A stretch of 39,872 nt of DNA from Candidatus Dadabacteria bacterium (GCA_026705445.1 JAPPAR010000021.1:1-39872); one strand, 5' to 3'. Counted from the stretch's first letter, positions 7,819 to 16,910 are shown. The notes: generated from the sequence alone by a model not told the origin. Numbers and translations: made by a program.

Positions 7819-9819
7819 CTACGTCGGACTCACGCGTATCCTTCTTCTAAGAGGATCGGTCCCCCAGATTGAGAGGGAAAGCTCACTCCCTATATCAAAA
7901 ACCCTGCCGCCTGAGTTAGAAAGCGGAAGTTCGATCAGAAACTCCGGGATATAGACGTTAAACCCGCTATATCCCCTGGAACTTACGTAGCCGGTCGCCC
8001 CTTTTATATCCTTTTCCAGAAGATAGCGTATAAGCCAGTACCTGTGTCTGCCTCTCTGCGCGTTTTTTATTTCCCTAGTGGCAAGACTCACATGCGTGTT
8101 TGTGGCTTCAAGCTCGCTTTCTGAGTAGCAAATCCTCTGTTCCTCAAGCCAGGATATAAGCTGACGCTGCATAAGAAGGTCTGTGTACCTTCTTATCGGA
8201 GAAGTCATCTGCACGTAGCAGGAAACTCCCAGGGACTTATGGACTTCGGGAGCAAAGGCAACAAAAGAAGGTTTTAGGTGCTTTGCTACCTTTACCGGGA
8301 AAAGGACGTCTTCGGGGTCAAGTTCCCTGGCTTCAGGCTCAATATCCTGGGTCTGAGAACGGAAGAGTGCCGGAATTCCGTTTTTATCGAAAAAATCTGC
8401 CGAAAGCCGGTTCATAAGTATCATGCATTCGGAAACGACATTGTGGGCGGGAGAATCCATGTAATCTTTGCTGACTGAAATTCCATCTTGGTCTCCAATC
8501 CTGATCTTGAGTTCCGGAAGCTGCACTATCAAGGCTCCCTTGTTGATTCTCTCTGCTCTGAGTGAATCAGTGAGAGACACAAGGAATTCTCCCCATTGTG
8601 TGTTGCGCAACATTTCAGTCGCTTCGGCGTAGGTAAGATTCTTCGAAATCCTTATGACCGTCGCCTCAAAGCTATAATCGATCAAAGTAAAGCCCTCTCT
8701 TTTAAAAGTGGCGAAAAGAGAAAGCGCAGGTTGGAGGTCGTCGGCAGTAAGGCTGAGTTTCTTGTTCACAAGATCCTTGGGAAACATATCCACGCGTCCC
8801 TCAGGAAAATAAACCGTCTCAGCGCGATCAAGGGCCCCCTGATCAATAAAACTTCCCCTGCTCACAATATGGGCGACATTCGAGATGTGGACTCCCAGAA
8901 TGATCTGATCCCCGTGCGTTTCAAACGAAATGGCGTCATCAATGTCTTGGGTTGTCTCACTATCAACTGAAAAAACTTCAAGATCCGTTCTGTCGGTAAG
9001 GCTTGCAAAATCTTCCCCAGCGCTCAAAATAGCTTCCGCCTCTTCAAGCGCTCTTTGGGAGTGTCTGAAATGAAAAGCGATTTTTTTTGATTCCGGGTCA
9101 TCGTCTTTCTTCCAGAAACCCGTTTTTATAAGAAATTCAACCGCCGACTCCACCTCCTTAAGCCCCGCTTCATAAAGAAACCCCTTGGCTTCCTTGGCCC
9201 GTTCATAACCGTCAAGATCAATGACGTACCGTTCGATGAGTTCAAGAAACTCACCGTGGGTCTCATCAACCACCGGAGGAGCTTCTCCACTTATAACAGA
9301 ACGCACCCAGCTTACGGCGGCCTGCGCTTTTTGTTCTCTTTCTTCTCTGAGTTCAAGGACACGAAGTGTCTTGGAAACGTCCTCCCGCGAGCGAACGAGA
9401 TAGCCGTTTTCGCTTCTTGCAAGGTAGACAGTGTTTTTATCCACGGCCCAAAAAAGCAGAAACCTCTGCTCCAAAGAAACCTGCTCTGCCCCCGAATATA
9501 GCTCCAGTATCTCCTCAAAGCTCACGGTTTCCTGCTCCTCCACAACACACTCCCACAGCGTTTCCATATCAACGGAGTCTTTTTTCTCCTCAAGTTCTCT
9601 TCTCCATTTTCTCATTTCGAGTTTCTTCTCAGAGTCGGTGAGGGTTTCGGGAACGGTTATTCCGGTTAACAGTACGACTTTTTTCGGTTCAACCGAGTAA
9701 CGCTTTCCATCTTCTGAGAGAACAGAGAGTTTGTCGGGATGGGCGTAGAGGACCACTCCCAGGGCAGGCTCCCTTCTTTTTCTGTAGGCAATAAGTTCGT
9801 TTATACTGGGGAGATTCAT
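7819..9819 (-). CDS. RNase II family (RNB) 3'-5' exoribonuclease
   Basis: This is a 666-aa processive 3'-5' RNA exonuclease. The N-terminal half carries an OB-like segment (about residues 1-60) and a winged-helix-like region. The RNB catalytic block begins with VDSETTQDIDDAISFE, whose Asp residues bind magnesium, and includes SPIRRYTDLLMQRQL with the catalytic Arg. The C-terminus has only a short, degenerate S1-like segment ending RRRIRVSP. At this length it resembles RNase II and the plastid/cyanobacterial enzymes more than the roughly 750-aa RNase R. It follows pyrG closely. An in-frame TTG at 9831 is an alternative start; neither has a strong ribosome site. Confidence 0.87.
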   Translation of the reverse strand: MNLPSINELIAYRKRREPALGVVLYAHPDKLSVLSEDGKRYSVEPKKVVLLTGITVPETLTDSEKKLEMRKWRRELEEKKDSVDMETLWECVVEEQETVSFEEILELYSGAEQVSLEQRFLLFWAVDKNTVYLARSENGYLVRSREDVSKTLRVLELREEREQKAQAAVSWVRSVISGEAPPVVDETHGEFLELIERYVIDLDGYERAKEAKGFLYEAGLKEVESAVEFLIKTGFWKKDDDPESKKIAFHFRHSQRALEEAEAILSAGEDFASLTDRTDLEVFSVDSETTQDIDDAISFETHGDQIILGVHISNVAHIVSRGSFIDQGALDRAETVYFPEGRVDMFPKDLVNKKLSLTADDLQPALSLFATFKREGFTLIDYSFEATVIRISKNLTYAEATEMLRNTQWGEFLVSLTDSLRAERINKGALIVQLPELKIRIGDQDGISVSKDYMDSPAHNVVSECMILMNRLSADFFDKNGIPALFRSQTQDIEPEARELDPEDVLFPVKVAKHLKPSFVAFAPEVHKSLGVSCYVQMTSPIRRYTDLLMQRQLISWLEEQRICYSESELEATNTHVSLATREIKNAQRGRHRYWLIRYLLEKDIKGATGYVSSRGYSGFNVYIPEFLIELPLSNSGGRVFDIGSELSLSIWGTDPLRRRIRVSPT

Positions 9820-9836
9820 CGAATGGAGCAATTCGA

Positions 9837-11450
9837 TCAGGTAAGAGAATCCTTGTAGCGAAGCGCCCCTCTTATGAAATCTTTGAAAAGCGGGTGGGCA
9901 CTGAGGGGCTTTGACTTGAATTCAGGGTGGAACTGACAGCCGACAAACCAAGGATGATCCTTAAGTTCCATGATTTCAACCAGATTTCCATCTGGCGAGA
10001 GGCCGCAAAGAACCATTCCATTTGACTCAAGAATTTCTCTGTAACCGTTGTTCACTTCAAACCGGTGGCGGTGTCTTTCGGAAATCTCTGAGGTCCCGTA
10101 GATGCTACTAGTCAAGGTCTCGGGCTTTATGACGCAGGGGTAAGCCCCAAGTCTCATTGTCCCGCCCATTTCACTTATGTTCTTTTGCGATTCCATTATG
10201 TCTATAACCGGGTTCTGGGTATCGCCGTTGTTCTCAGTCGTATCCGCGTCATTTATGCCACACACGTTCCTTGAAAATTCAATAACGGCAAGCTGCATGC
10301 CGTAGCAAATTCCGAAAAAGGGAATCTGATTTTCCCTTGCATATTTTGTGGCGTCTACTTTGCCGTCAATCCCCCTCTCCCCGAATCCTCCGGGGACAAG
10401 TATTCCGTGAACATCGGAGAAATAGTTGTCCGGAGACATGCCGTCCATTTTTTCTGAATTCACGTATTTTATTTCAACGGCTGAGTCGTTGGCTAAACCA
10501 CCGTGGTAAAGGGCCTCGTGGAGGCTCTTGTAAGCGTCTCCGTGTGAAACATATTTTCCGACAACGGCTATGCGCACCGTTTCTTTCATGTTCTTTACCC
10601 TTTGAATGAGTTCCTCCCACTCCCCCATGTCTGGTTTCTTGGTCCACATACCAAGATATTCAATGATTATCTCGGCCAATCCTTCTTTCTTATACATAAG
10701 CGGAACTTCATATATGTGCTCAACATCCTTGGCCGTAATCACGGCTTTTTGCTCGATGTTACAGAAAAGGGCTATTTTTCTTTTAACCTCTTCGGGAAGA
10801 AACTTATCCTCGGTGCGGCACAGGAGTATGTCGGGCTGAATCCCTATCTGGAGAAGTTCCTTTACGCTGTGCTGCGTAGGCTTTGTTTTCAATTCTCCGG
10901 CCGCGGCAACATAGGGAACGTATGTAAGATGTATGAAAAGCGTGTTCTTCTTGCCGAGATCCGACCTCAACTGCCTTACCGCCTCAAGAAAAGGAAGACT
11001 CTCTATGTCTCCCACGGTACCGCCGATCTCGACTATAATGACGTCGTTGCCATCCTCAAGGGCAAGCACGCGGGATTTTATCTCATCAGTTATATGAGGG
11101 ATTACCTGGACTGTTTTGCCGAGGAATTTCCCCTCTCTTTCCTTGGAAATAACGGAATCGTAGACTTTGCCGCTTGTGAGATTGTTTTTCTTGCCAAGCT
11201 GAGCTTTGGTAAATCTTTCGTAATGGCCGAGATCAAGATCTGTTTCCGCTCCGTCATCGGTAACAAAGACCTCCCCATGCTCAAAAGGGTTCATCGTGCC
11301 CGGATCGACATTTATGTAGGGATCAAGCTTCTGAAGGGTGACTCGAAGACCACAACATTCAAGAAGGAATCCTATTGAGGAAGCGGAGATACCCTTTCCC
11401 AGGGAAGACATAACTCCGCCGGTAACAAAAATAAATTTTGCGCTTTTCAC
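9837..11450 (-). CDS. pyrG: CTP synthase
   Basis: Makes CTP from UTP, ATP and glutamine. The 537-aa length is standard. The N-terminal synthetase domain begins [16 protein letters not shown] (P-loop) and contains the [19 protein letters not shown] block. The C-terminal class I glutamine amidotransferase shows the nucleophile in FFGICYGMQ, the PGGFGERG loop and the His/Glu of CQFHPEF. The start is GTG, preceded by AGGGG about 8 nt upstream, and no in-frame ATG lies near. The RNase II-like gene follows after 17 nt, so they are probably co-transcribed. The 210-nt gap to rdgB shows nothing firm. Confidence 0.96.
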   Translation of the reverse strand: MKSAKFIFVTGGVMSSLGKGISASSIGFLLECCGLRVTLQKLDPYINVDPGTMNPFEHGEVFVTDDGAETDLDLGHYERFTKAQLGKKNNLTSGKVYDSVISKEREGKFLGKTVQVIPHITDEIKSRVLALEDGNDVIIVEIGGTVGDIESLPFLEAVRQLRSDLGKKNTLFIHLTYVPYVAAAGELKTKPTQHSVKELLQIGIQPDILLCRTEDKFLPEEVKRKIALFCNIEQKAVITAKDVEHIYEVPLMYKKEGLAEIIIEYLGMWTKKPDMGEWEELIQRVKNMKETVRIAVVGKYVSHGDAYKSLHEALYHGGLANDSAVEIKYVNSEKMDGMSPDNYFSDVHGILVPGGFGERGIDGKVDATKYARENQIPFFGICYGMQLAVIEFSRNVCGINDADTTENNGDTQNPVIDIMESQKNISEMGGTMRLGAYPCVIKPETLTSSIYGTSEISERHRHRFEVNNGYREILESNGMVLCGLSPDGNLVEIMELKDHPWFVGCQFHPEFKSKPLSAHPLFKDFIRGALRYKDSLT

Positions 11451-11660
11451 GCAGAAACCCCTTTATCAAGTTAAAGCAGTCGCAATAAACAAAGGTCGGA
11501 ATCTAAATATATTCAATTGGGAAGCAGCTTACAATTAAAAACGAAAATTTCACATAATCTGGCAAGACAAAATTGGAAAAATTCTTATACTCCATAGACC
11601 ATCTAAGCATTCAGAAAGTAAGGAAAGATATGAAGAAACAAAGGCAGGTTGTTAAAACAC

Positions 11661-12254
11661 CTATTTAAAATTCGAAAAATATGACAGAAGCTTTTCTGAG
11701 GCAATAGCCCTGTGACTTATTCTGTTTTTTATGTCGGGGCCGAGTTCAGCCATGGTCTTTCCGTATTGAGAAACATAGAAAACCGGGTCATAACCAAAAC
11801 CACTCTGGCCTCTTTTCTCCTGAATAATCTGTCCGTGGCACTCACCTTCAAAAAATTCCTGTGTACCACCCGCAAGAACTAAAGCAATACAGCAGACAAA
11901 TCTTGCATTCCTGTTTTTCTCTCCTTTAAGTTCATAGAGTAGTTTCTCGTTGTTTTCATTATCCGAGGACCCTTCCCCGGCGTACCTTGCCGAATAAATC
12001 CCCGGAGCTCCCCCAAGAGCGTCTACAACCAAGCCTGAGTCATCCCCCATAGCGTCCATCCCAAGAAAATCAGAGGTTGTTTTCGCCTTGATAAAAGCGT
12101 TCTCCCTGAAAGAAAGACCCGTTTCCTTTATCTCGGGAACCTCATCAAAATCCGCTAGAGAAAGGATCTCATTGTAGCCGTCAGCAAGAATTGATCTGAA
12201 TTCTCTCAGTTTCCCCTTGTTTCTTGTGGCAATTACGATAGTTTTGCGCTTCAT
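11661..12254 (-). CDS. rdgB: XTP/dITP diphosphatase (RdgB/HAM1)
   Basis: A house-cleaning nucleotide pyrophosphatase that hydrolyses XTP, dITP and ITP so that they are not built into DNA or RNA. The 197-aa length is typical. Family motifs are visible: ATRNKGKLREF at the N-terminus, the MGDDSGLVVDALGGAPGIYSA catalytic segment, GFGYDPVF, and the C-terminal SHRAIA. It has no Shine-Dalgarno, and a TATAAA lies 11 nt before the ATG, so the leader is only a few nucleotides. It stands alone in its orientation. Confidence 0.93.
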   Translation of the reverse strand: MKRKTIVIATRNKGKLREFRSILADGYNEILSLADFDEVPEIKETGLSFRENAFIKAKTTSDFLGMDAMGDDSGLVVDALGGAPGIYSARYAGEGSSDNENNEKLLYELKGEKNRNARFVCCIALVLAGGTQEFFEGECHGQIIQEKRGQSGFGYDPVFYVSQYGKTMAELGPDIKNRISHRAIASEKLLSYFSNFK

Positions 12255-12265
12255 TGTTTCACAAA

Positions 12266-12271
12266 TTTATA
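12266..12271 (-). promoter_or_regulatory. -10 box of rdgB
   Basis: TATAAA on the minus strand ends 11 nt before the rdgB ATG. The predicted leader is about 5 nt and there is no ribosome site. Confidence 0.4.
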
Positions 12272-12327
12272 GAAACCATATCTAAAAAGGTAGACATAAT
12301 ACTTATAGATAAGTATGACGACAATTT

Positions 12328-12533
12328 TTAAAACTGGGAATCACATAAAAGGTCGTCAAGACACTCTGTGACCCGACGCACAAATTGGGGTAGATTAGCA
12401 GTCCACTCCTCAGAGATTCCAAGAGTCTTCCCCAGAAAGCACCTGTTTTTAGCATCCAAGAAGACCGTTACGTAACTCCCTGTGTTAATTAGCAATCATC
12501 AACTTTCAGATAATTAAGCATATAGTCTTCCAT
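12328..12533 (-). pseudogene. Small unknown ORF in two frames, possibly frameshifted
   Basis: A 14-codon frame begins with ATG at 12533 (MEDYMLNYLKVDDC, then TAA at 12489). A second frame, open from a TTG at 12495 to the TAA at 12328, continues directly with LINTGSYVTVFLDAKNRCF and goes on for a further 33 residues to a Glu/Asp-rich end. The second frame has protein-like codon usage (LGKTLGISEEW, FVRRVTECLDDLL). Joined by a one-nucleotide shift the two give a protein of about 69 aa. It may be a recently broken gene, a sequencing indel, or a real 55-aa gene with a TTG start. I recognise no family. It fills most of the 323-nt gap between rdgB and the STAS gene. Confidence 0.4.
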
Positions 12534-12577
12534 CTTGATTGCAGTGCTTTAGTCAGATAGATTGCTGTTAGGGAAGA

Positions 12578-12937
12578 ATGGTCATTCAAAACAATCAAGT
12601 CAGGTTGCAGGCCGATCATATCAAAGGGATCTTGGTAATAAGTGCAGCCGGTCAAGTTCACGGCATGAACGCGCGGCAATTCCACGATAACCTGTACAAT
12701 GAAATTATTGCCCTTGGCAATTTTGTAGTTCTGGATCTTGAAAAGCTGTCCTACATCAATAGTGCGGGATTGCGTTCAATTCTGATTGTTGCAAAAACAC
12801 TCCAAGGTAAAAATACGAGATTCGCATTGTGTTCCTTGTCTGATTCCGTAAAAGAGGTCTTCAAGATCGCAGGTTTTGACAAAATCATTGAGGTGTTCGA
12901 ATCTCGTTCCGATGCTATAGCTACAATAACAGATTAA
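12578..12937 (+). CDS. STAS-domain anti-sigma factor antagonist (SpoIIAA-like)
   Basis: A 119-aa single-domain STAS protein. Members bind anti-sigma kinases or similar partners and are switched off when a conserved serine is phosphorylated. That serine is present (Ser62 in LSYINSAGLRS), as is the family's beta-strand pattern (GILVISAAGQV, FVVLDLEKL) and the C-terminal FKIAGFDKIIEVFES. An AGGGA site lies 3 nt before the ATG. No kinase, phosphatase or sigma gene is adjacent, so its partners must be elsewhere. Bordered by an orphan ORF on one side and ssrA on the other. Confidence 0.85.
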   Translation: MVIQNNQVRLQADHIKGILVISAAGQVHGMNARQFHDNLYNEIIALGNFVVLDLEKLSYINSAGLRSILIVAKTLQGKNTRFALCSLSDSVKEVFKIAGFDKIIEVFESRSDAIATITD

Positions 12938-12963
12938 AACGACGCATTACGAAGAAGCAGTCG

Positions 12964-13013
12964 CTAAATCCTCGGAGTTTAGAGGCATATACCCCGTCTG
13001 CGTGTGGGGTATA
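12964..13013. repeat. Two tandem hairpins between the STAS gene and ssrA
   Basis: A short imperfect hairpin (CTAAATCC...GGAGTTTAG, 12964-12982) is followed by a perfect 8-bp stem, TATACCCC and GGGGTATA (12988-12995 and 13006-13013), with a 10-nt loop. The genes on both sides read toward it, so it could end transcription from both, but no U-rich run follows on either strand. It may instead stabilise 3' ends. Confidence 0.5.
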
Positions 13014-13076
13014 AAGGGGCTTAATCTTTATTTATTTCCTAAGAATTCTTTATTTTGAGGTAGTTATAGAAATAAG

Positions 13077-13428
<352 letters not shown>

Positions 13429-13437
13429 GTGTCTAAG

Positions 13438-13893
13438 TTATGAACGTTTCAAAGATCGTCTAACGGCTTTCTGCATATCCCTTTGGGCCTCGCGACGCTT
13501 GATATCCTCTCTTTTATCTCTCGTCTTCTTACCTTTGGCAAGGGCCAGTTCGAGTTTTGCAATACCGTTTTTAAAATAAATCCTTAGAGGAATTAAAGTG
13601 TAACCTCTAATGCTGGTTTTTCCAATCAGCTTCCTTATCTCGTGGGAGTTCAGCAGAAGCTTTCTCTCCCTAGTCGGTTCATGGTTAAGCCCGCTGGCGG
13701 CATCATAAGGAGCTATGTAGCAGTTAACAAGTCTGGCTTCGCCCTCTCTTATGAGAGCAAAGCTTTCCTTGACGCTGGCGTTTCCGTTTCTAAGGGATTT
13801 AACCTCGGAGCCCTTGAGGACCAGACCCGCTTCGTACTTCTCCTCAAATATATAATCCCTGTGAGCGGTAGGGTGATTGCACACGGTCTTCAT
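13438..13893 (-). CDS. smpB: SsrA-binding protein SmpB
   Basis: A 151-aa partner of tmRNA that carries it to the stalled ribosome's A site. Family landmarks are visible: HRDYIFEEKYEAGLVLKGSEVKSLR at the start of the OB fold (His/Tyr block), the central VNCYIAPYD, LPLRIYF-like LIPLRIYFKNG, and a basic C-terminal tail (KGKKTRDKREDIKRRE) that enters the mRNA channel. The start is ATG with a short AGGG site. Its position directly before ssrA, 9 nt away, links protein and RNA of trans-translation in one unit. Confidence 0.96.
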   Translation of the reverse strand: MKTVCNHPTAHRDYIFEEKYEAGLVLKGSEVKSLRNGNASVKESFALIREGEARLVNCYIAPYDAASGLNHEPTRERKLLLNSHEIRKLIGKTSIRGYTLIPLRIYFKNGIAKLELALAKGKKTRDKREDIKRREAQRDMQKAVRRSLKRS

Positions 13894-13937
13894 CTACCCT
13901 AATAATAATCCGCCGCAACAAAATAACCAGTATGCAC

Positions 13938-14387
13938 TCAGAAATCCTTGGAACTGTCAATAAGAAGCGTGACTGGACCGTTGTTCGCTATATGAACATC
14001 CATTGTTGCCCCGAAAACGCCGGTTCTAACCGGAATTCCACGTTCCGTGACCTCAGCAATGAAAAGTTCATAGCACCGCCTTGCAAAATCTCCACCAGCG
14101 GCTCGCGTGTAAGAAGGTCTTCTGCCCTTTCTGCAATCACCGTAGAGGGTAAACTGGGAGATAGCCAAGATTTCTCCTCCCGTATCCTTAATACTCAGAT
14201 TCATTTTGCCCGAGGAATCCTCAAATATTCTTAGACCAGCTATCTTCTCCGCAACATACGCAATGTCTTTTTCCGAGTCATCTTTCTCAACTCCGATAAG
14301 AACTACCATTCCCGGGCCGATGCTGCCGACTACATTTCCGTCTACGCTAACTGATGCTTTGGTTACCCTCTGTATAACGGTTCTCAT
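13938..14387 (-). CDS. dtd: D-aminoacyl-tRNA deacylase
   Basis: A 149-aa enzyme that removes D-amino acids (and glycine from tRNA-Ala) wrongly attached to tRNA. Diagnostic motifs are the N-terminal [17 protein letters not shown], the SQFTLYGD catalytic block, and the C-terminal [11 protein letters not shown], which matches the NxGPxT cis-Pro motif of the family. It lies between alr and smpB on one strand with gaps of 35-44 nt, so an alr-dtd-smpB-ssrA unit is likely. Pairing with alr is sensible: alanine racemase makes the D-alanine that Dtd proofreads. Confidence 0.95.
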   Translation of the reverse strand: MRTVIQRVTKASVSVDGNVVGSIGPGMVVLIGVEKDDSEKDIAYVAEKIAGLRIFEDSSGKMNLSIKDTGGEILAISQFTLYGDCRKGRRPSYTRAAGGDFARRCYELFIAEVTERGIPVRTGVFGATMDVHIANNGPVTLLIDSSKDF

Positions 14388-14422
14388 TGCAGATTTTCTT
14401 CAGACCAACTAATAGAGACGAA

Positions 14423-15511
14423 TCATACGTAACGCCTCGGAACCCTCGGCGAAATCCGTGATAAGAGTTCGTAAGGTATGGTTTGGGCCCAGGAAGAGAC
14501 ATCCTCAACGCTCACGAGCCCATCTCCGAAAAGCACCGCTTCGTCTCCAACACAGATACCTGGAATGTCCGTTACATCGACCATGATAAAATCCATGCAG
14601 ACGGACCCTATAAGCGGAGCGAGTTTCCCGCCGAGAGAAACTTCCGCCTTGTTTGAAAGGGCTCTGGGATAGCCATCCGCATACCCAATCGGAAGGGTTG
14701 CGACCAGTGTTTCTCTGCTGGTAACGAAAGTTCCTCCGTAACTGACCGGAGTGCCCGGGGGAACTTCCCTGAGCTGCACTACCCTTGTTTTGAGTTTCAT
14801 AACGGGCCTTAGGCCAACCTCTCCCATGTCGCCTGAACCGTAAAGCATTATCCCAGGTCTTACGATATCCATGTGAGAATCCGGAAATCTCTGAATGGAG
14901 GCGCTGTTTGCGGAATGGGCGTAGCGGTATTTAACTCCCAGTTCGTCAAGAAAAAAAAGGCCCTCGCGGAAAACCCCGAGCTGATAATCCGTATAGTCGC
15001 TTTGGTGAATCTCAGAGGAAGCAAGATGCGTGAAAACACCCTCAAGCATTACTCCGGGAAGTTTGGCAGCCGAAGCGAAAAAAGATTCTATGTCGCCTAC
15101 TCCCACTCCGAGCCTGGTCATCCCCGTATCGACTTTCAGGTGATAACCGACTGTTTTTCCACACTCAACAGCGGCTCGAGAAATAGCTTCGAGCACATTG
15201 ATGGAATAGCACGCCGGAGTAAGCGTGTTCTCCGCCACTACACCGGCTTCGCTGGGATCAATCCCTCCAAGAAGAAATATTTCGTTTTTTATTCCGGCTT
15301 CCCTAAGTTCCATCGCCTCCGGTACGGTGGCTACCCCTAACATATCCGCTCCATTACTAAGGGCAGCATCGCTTAACCTTACAGCACCGTGCCCGTAAGC
15401 GTTGGCTTTGACAATTGCCATAATACGGACATTCTCCCCCACAATTCTTCTTACTTCGCCAAGATTTGATTTAAAAGAATCGAGACTGATTTCAGCCCAA
15501 GTAGGTCTCAT
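14423..15511 (-). CDS. alr: Alanine racemase
   Basis: A PLP enzyme converting L-alanine to D-alanine for peptidoglycan. The 362-aa length is standard. The PLP lysine is Lys35 in IVKANAYGHGA, the phosphate-contact segment is YAHSANSAS, RPGIMLYG follows, and the second catalytic base is the Tyr of VSYGGTFV. The C-terminal beta domain ends LLSRISPRVPRRYV, typical of Alr. The ATG at 15511 has only a weak ribosome site. The start overlaps by 20 nt the end of the small disrupted ORF upstream, which suggests past coupling. Confidence 0.95.
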   Translation of the reverse strand: MRPTWAEISLDSFKSNLGEVRRIVGENVRIMAIVKANAYGHGAVRLSDAALSNGADMLGVATVPEAMELREAGIKNEIFLLGGIDPSEAGVVAENTLTPACYSINVLEAISRAAVECGKTVGYHLKVDTGMTRLGVGVGDIESFFASAAKLPGVMLEGVFTHLASSEIHQSDYTDYQLGVFREGLFFLDELGVKYRYAHSANSASIQRFPDSHMDIVRPGIMLYGSGDMGEVGLRPVMKLKTRVVQLREVPPGTPVSYGGTFVTSRETLVATLPIGYADGYPRALSNKAEVSLGGKLAPLIGSVCMDFIMVDVTDIPGICVGDEAVLFGDGLVSVEDVSSWAQTIPYELLSRISPRVPRRYV

Positions 15512-15784
15512 CGCCTGGAAATTTCTCCAAAAGCTGAGGGAGGAAGTTCATTCGAACTACCTGTTTGCCGGTTCCGTATTTTCCCCGGTCAGCTAGAATG
15601 GAAATTATACCAGTCCCTGAATCAAGTTTCAGTCCTATCTCACACAAAAAACCAAAAAGACCGTACTTGTGCAAGAGAATTGCCAGAGGACTTGACCGCT
15701 GTTCTTTATAGTACGCAGTGGATATCCGGGGGCCTGCACTTCTAGGAGGTTATCGGTCACCTTAGACCGAAACGCCAGTTTCAT
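15492..15784 (-). pseudogene. Disrupted small ORF just upstream of alr
   Basis: An ATG at 15784, 8 nt after GGAGG, opens a frame (MKLAFRSKVTDNLLEVQAPG...) that ends at TAG 15635. A second frame, open from 15749 to a TGA at 15492, reads SSPLAILLHKYGLFGFL, then EIGLKLDSGTGIISILADRG, and ends ...EKFPGDETYLG, with better codon character in its last two thirds. Together they look like one gene of about 95 codons with a frameshift near 15690-15740. I recognise no family. The transposon target site lies only 19 nt upstream of its ATG, so the insertion may have cut it off from its promoter. Confidence 0.4.
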
Positions 15785-15802
15785 CAGAGGTTCCTCCCTA
15801 AT

Positions 15803-15810
15803 AAACTTTT
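15803..15810. repeat. Left target-site duplication of the transposon
   Basis: AAACTTTT, directly outside the left terminal repeat, is identical to 18619-18626 outside the right repeat. Eight base pairs is the duplication length known for the IS1595 family. Confidence 0.92.
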
Positions 15811-15839
15811 GGGAATTATAAAGATTACTTGACAAAATA
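15811..15839 (+). repeat. Left terminal inverted repeat
   Basis: The 29 bp begin GGGAATTATAAA and end TTACTTGACAAAATA. They match the right repeat except for two adjacent bases (GA here, CT there). The inner part holds the TTGACA -35 box of the transposase promoter. Confidence 0.93.
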
Positions 15840-15857
15840 AATCTCCTTATGTATATT
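15829..15857 (+). promoter_or_regulatory. Transposase promoter, -35 inside the terminal repeat
   Basis: TTGACA (15829-15834), a 17-nt spacer, then TATATT (15852-15857) form a near-consensus sigma-70 promoter. Only 6 nt separate the -10 box from the ATG at 15864, so transcription should start on or next to the A of that ATG: a leaderless transposase mRNA. Confidence 0.75.
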
Positions 15858-15863
15858 ATTACC

Positions 15864-16838
15864 ATGATGAAAAAGAAAACATTTAAAGCTCCCGGTAAGG
15901 CTTACAGGGAGGGAATAGATCTTCTTGAACTTATGAAAATGTTTCCTGACGAAGAAACGGCCACTCGCTGGTTCGAATCCATTATCTGGGGCGATTCCCG
16001 TTTTTGCCCCAAGTGCGGAAGCGTGGAAACAAGGAAAGTTCCTAACGCCAAACCCATGCCCTACTGGTGCAAGGATTGCCGGAGTTATTTCAGCGTCCGT
16101 ACCGGAACCGCTATTGCCCGTTCTAACGTCCCCCTTCAAAAGTGGGCGTTGGCTATCTACCTTTGCCTTACAAGCCTTAAAAGCGTGTCCAGCATGAAAC
16201 TTCACAGAGATATAGGGGTATCCCAACCCACGGCGTGGTTCATGCTTCACCGGATACGGGAAGCATGGCAAACCGAAGGAAACAACAATTTTCAAGGCCC
16301 TGTTGAAGCTGACGAAACCTTTATGGGCGGTAAGGATAGAAACAAGCATGACAATAAGAGAAGCCATGTGCAAGGCCCTTCCGGCAAAACCGTAGTAATT
16401 GGAATAAAGGACAGGAAATCCAATAGAGTTGTTGCCAAGCGAGTTCCCAACAGGGAAAAGGAAACAGTACAGGATTTTATACGAAACAACACTTCCCCTG
16501 ACGCTAAGGTCTATACCGACAACCATAAGAGTTACAGTGGGCTTCCCAATCATAAATCCGTAAACCATAGTGTCGGGGAGTTCGTCAAGGGTATGGCTCA
16601 TACCAACGGTATCGAATCTTTCTGGGCCGGACTGAAAAGGGCGCACAAAGGGACTTTCCACAAGATCAGCCCTAAGCACCTTGATCGGTATATTCAGGAA
16701 TTCGCGGGTAAGCATAATATGCGGGATTCAGGAACCCTCCTTCAAATGCGTTTCACCGTTGCCGGACTTATGGGACGCAACCTTCTCTACAGGGACCTTG
16801 TCCGGGACAACGGGCTTTCTTCCCTGGCAAGGGCGTAA
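15864..16838 (+). CDS. IS1595 family transposase
   Basis: A 324-aa DDE transposase. An N-terminal zinc ribbon (CPKCGS and CKDC: Cys48, 51, 69, 72) and helix-turn-helix-like region (VSSMKLHRDIGVSQPTAWFMLHR) are followed by the ISXO2-like catalytic domain: Asp150 in VEADETFMGG, Asp219 in VYTDNHKSY, then Asn248 and Glu251 in HTNGIESFWAGLKR. All key residues are intact, so it may be active. An in-frame ATG at 15849 would lie inside the promoter; I take 15864 from the promoter geometry. The 3' end overlaps, antisense, the 60-aa passenger ORF. Confidence 0.93.
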   Translation: MMKKKTFKAPGKAYREGIDLLELMKMFPDEETATRWFESIIWGDSRFCPKCGSVETRKVPNAKPMPYWCKDCRSYFSVRTGTAIARSNVPLQKWALAIYLCLTSLKSVSSMKLHRDIGVSQPTAWFMLHRIREAWQTEGNNNFQGPVEADETFMGGKDRNKHDNKRSHVQGPSGKTVVIGIKDRKSNRVVAKRVPNREKETVQDFIRNNTSPDAKVYTDNHKSYSGLPNHKSVNHSVGEFVKGMAHTNGIESFWAGLKRAHKGTFHKISPKHLDRYIQEFAGKHNMRDSGTLLQMRFTVAGLMGRNLLYRDLVRDNGLSSLARA

Positions 16839-16910
16839 CAAGGCTTTAGCCAGCGTTTCCGGGGTTGCTCCTTTAAGGTCTCGTTCTTTGTCTATCATGG
16901 CTTTTTTCAT
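16728..16910 (-). CDS. 60-aa unknown ORF at the end of the passenger set
   Basis: The ATG at 16910 lies inside the stop of the 82-aa gene (ATGA overlap), which suggests translational coupling. The N-terminal half (ERDLKGATPETLAKALLRP) looks like a genuine amphipathic, protein-like segment and lies outside the transposase gene. The second half runs antisense to the conserved transposase C-terminus and could be only a shadow frame. No function can be given. The DLKGATPE-LAKALL pattern reminds me of short orphan proteins in other bacteria, but I cannot confirm this. Confidence 0.45.
   Translation of the reverse strand: MKKAMIDKERDLKGATPETLAKALLRPCQGRKPVVPDKVPVEKVASHKSGNGETHLKEGS

Noticed and set aside
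10602-11378. 258-aa open frame on the plus strand
   Set aside because: Complement of pyrG, with no start context or family motif.
11451-11660. 12-codon ORF at 11630 with AGGAAAG upstream
   Set aside because: Too short, and it overlaps the rdgB 3' end; no further support for a leader peptide.
15969-15984. GGTTCGAATCC, resembling a tRNA T arm
   Set aside because: It lies within the transposase coding sequence (RWFESI) and has no flanking acceptor, D or anticodon stems.
15825-16715. 296-aa open frame on the minus strand
   Set aside because: It is antisense to the intact transposase, whose zinc-ribbon and DDE motifs fix the real frame; no family pattern is seen in the antisense product.
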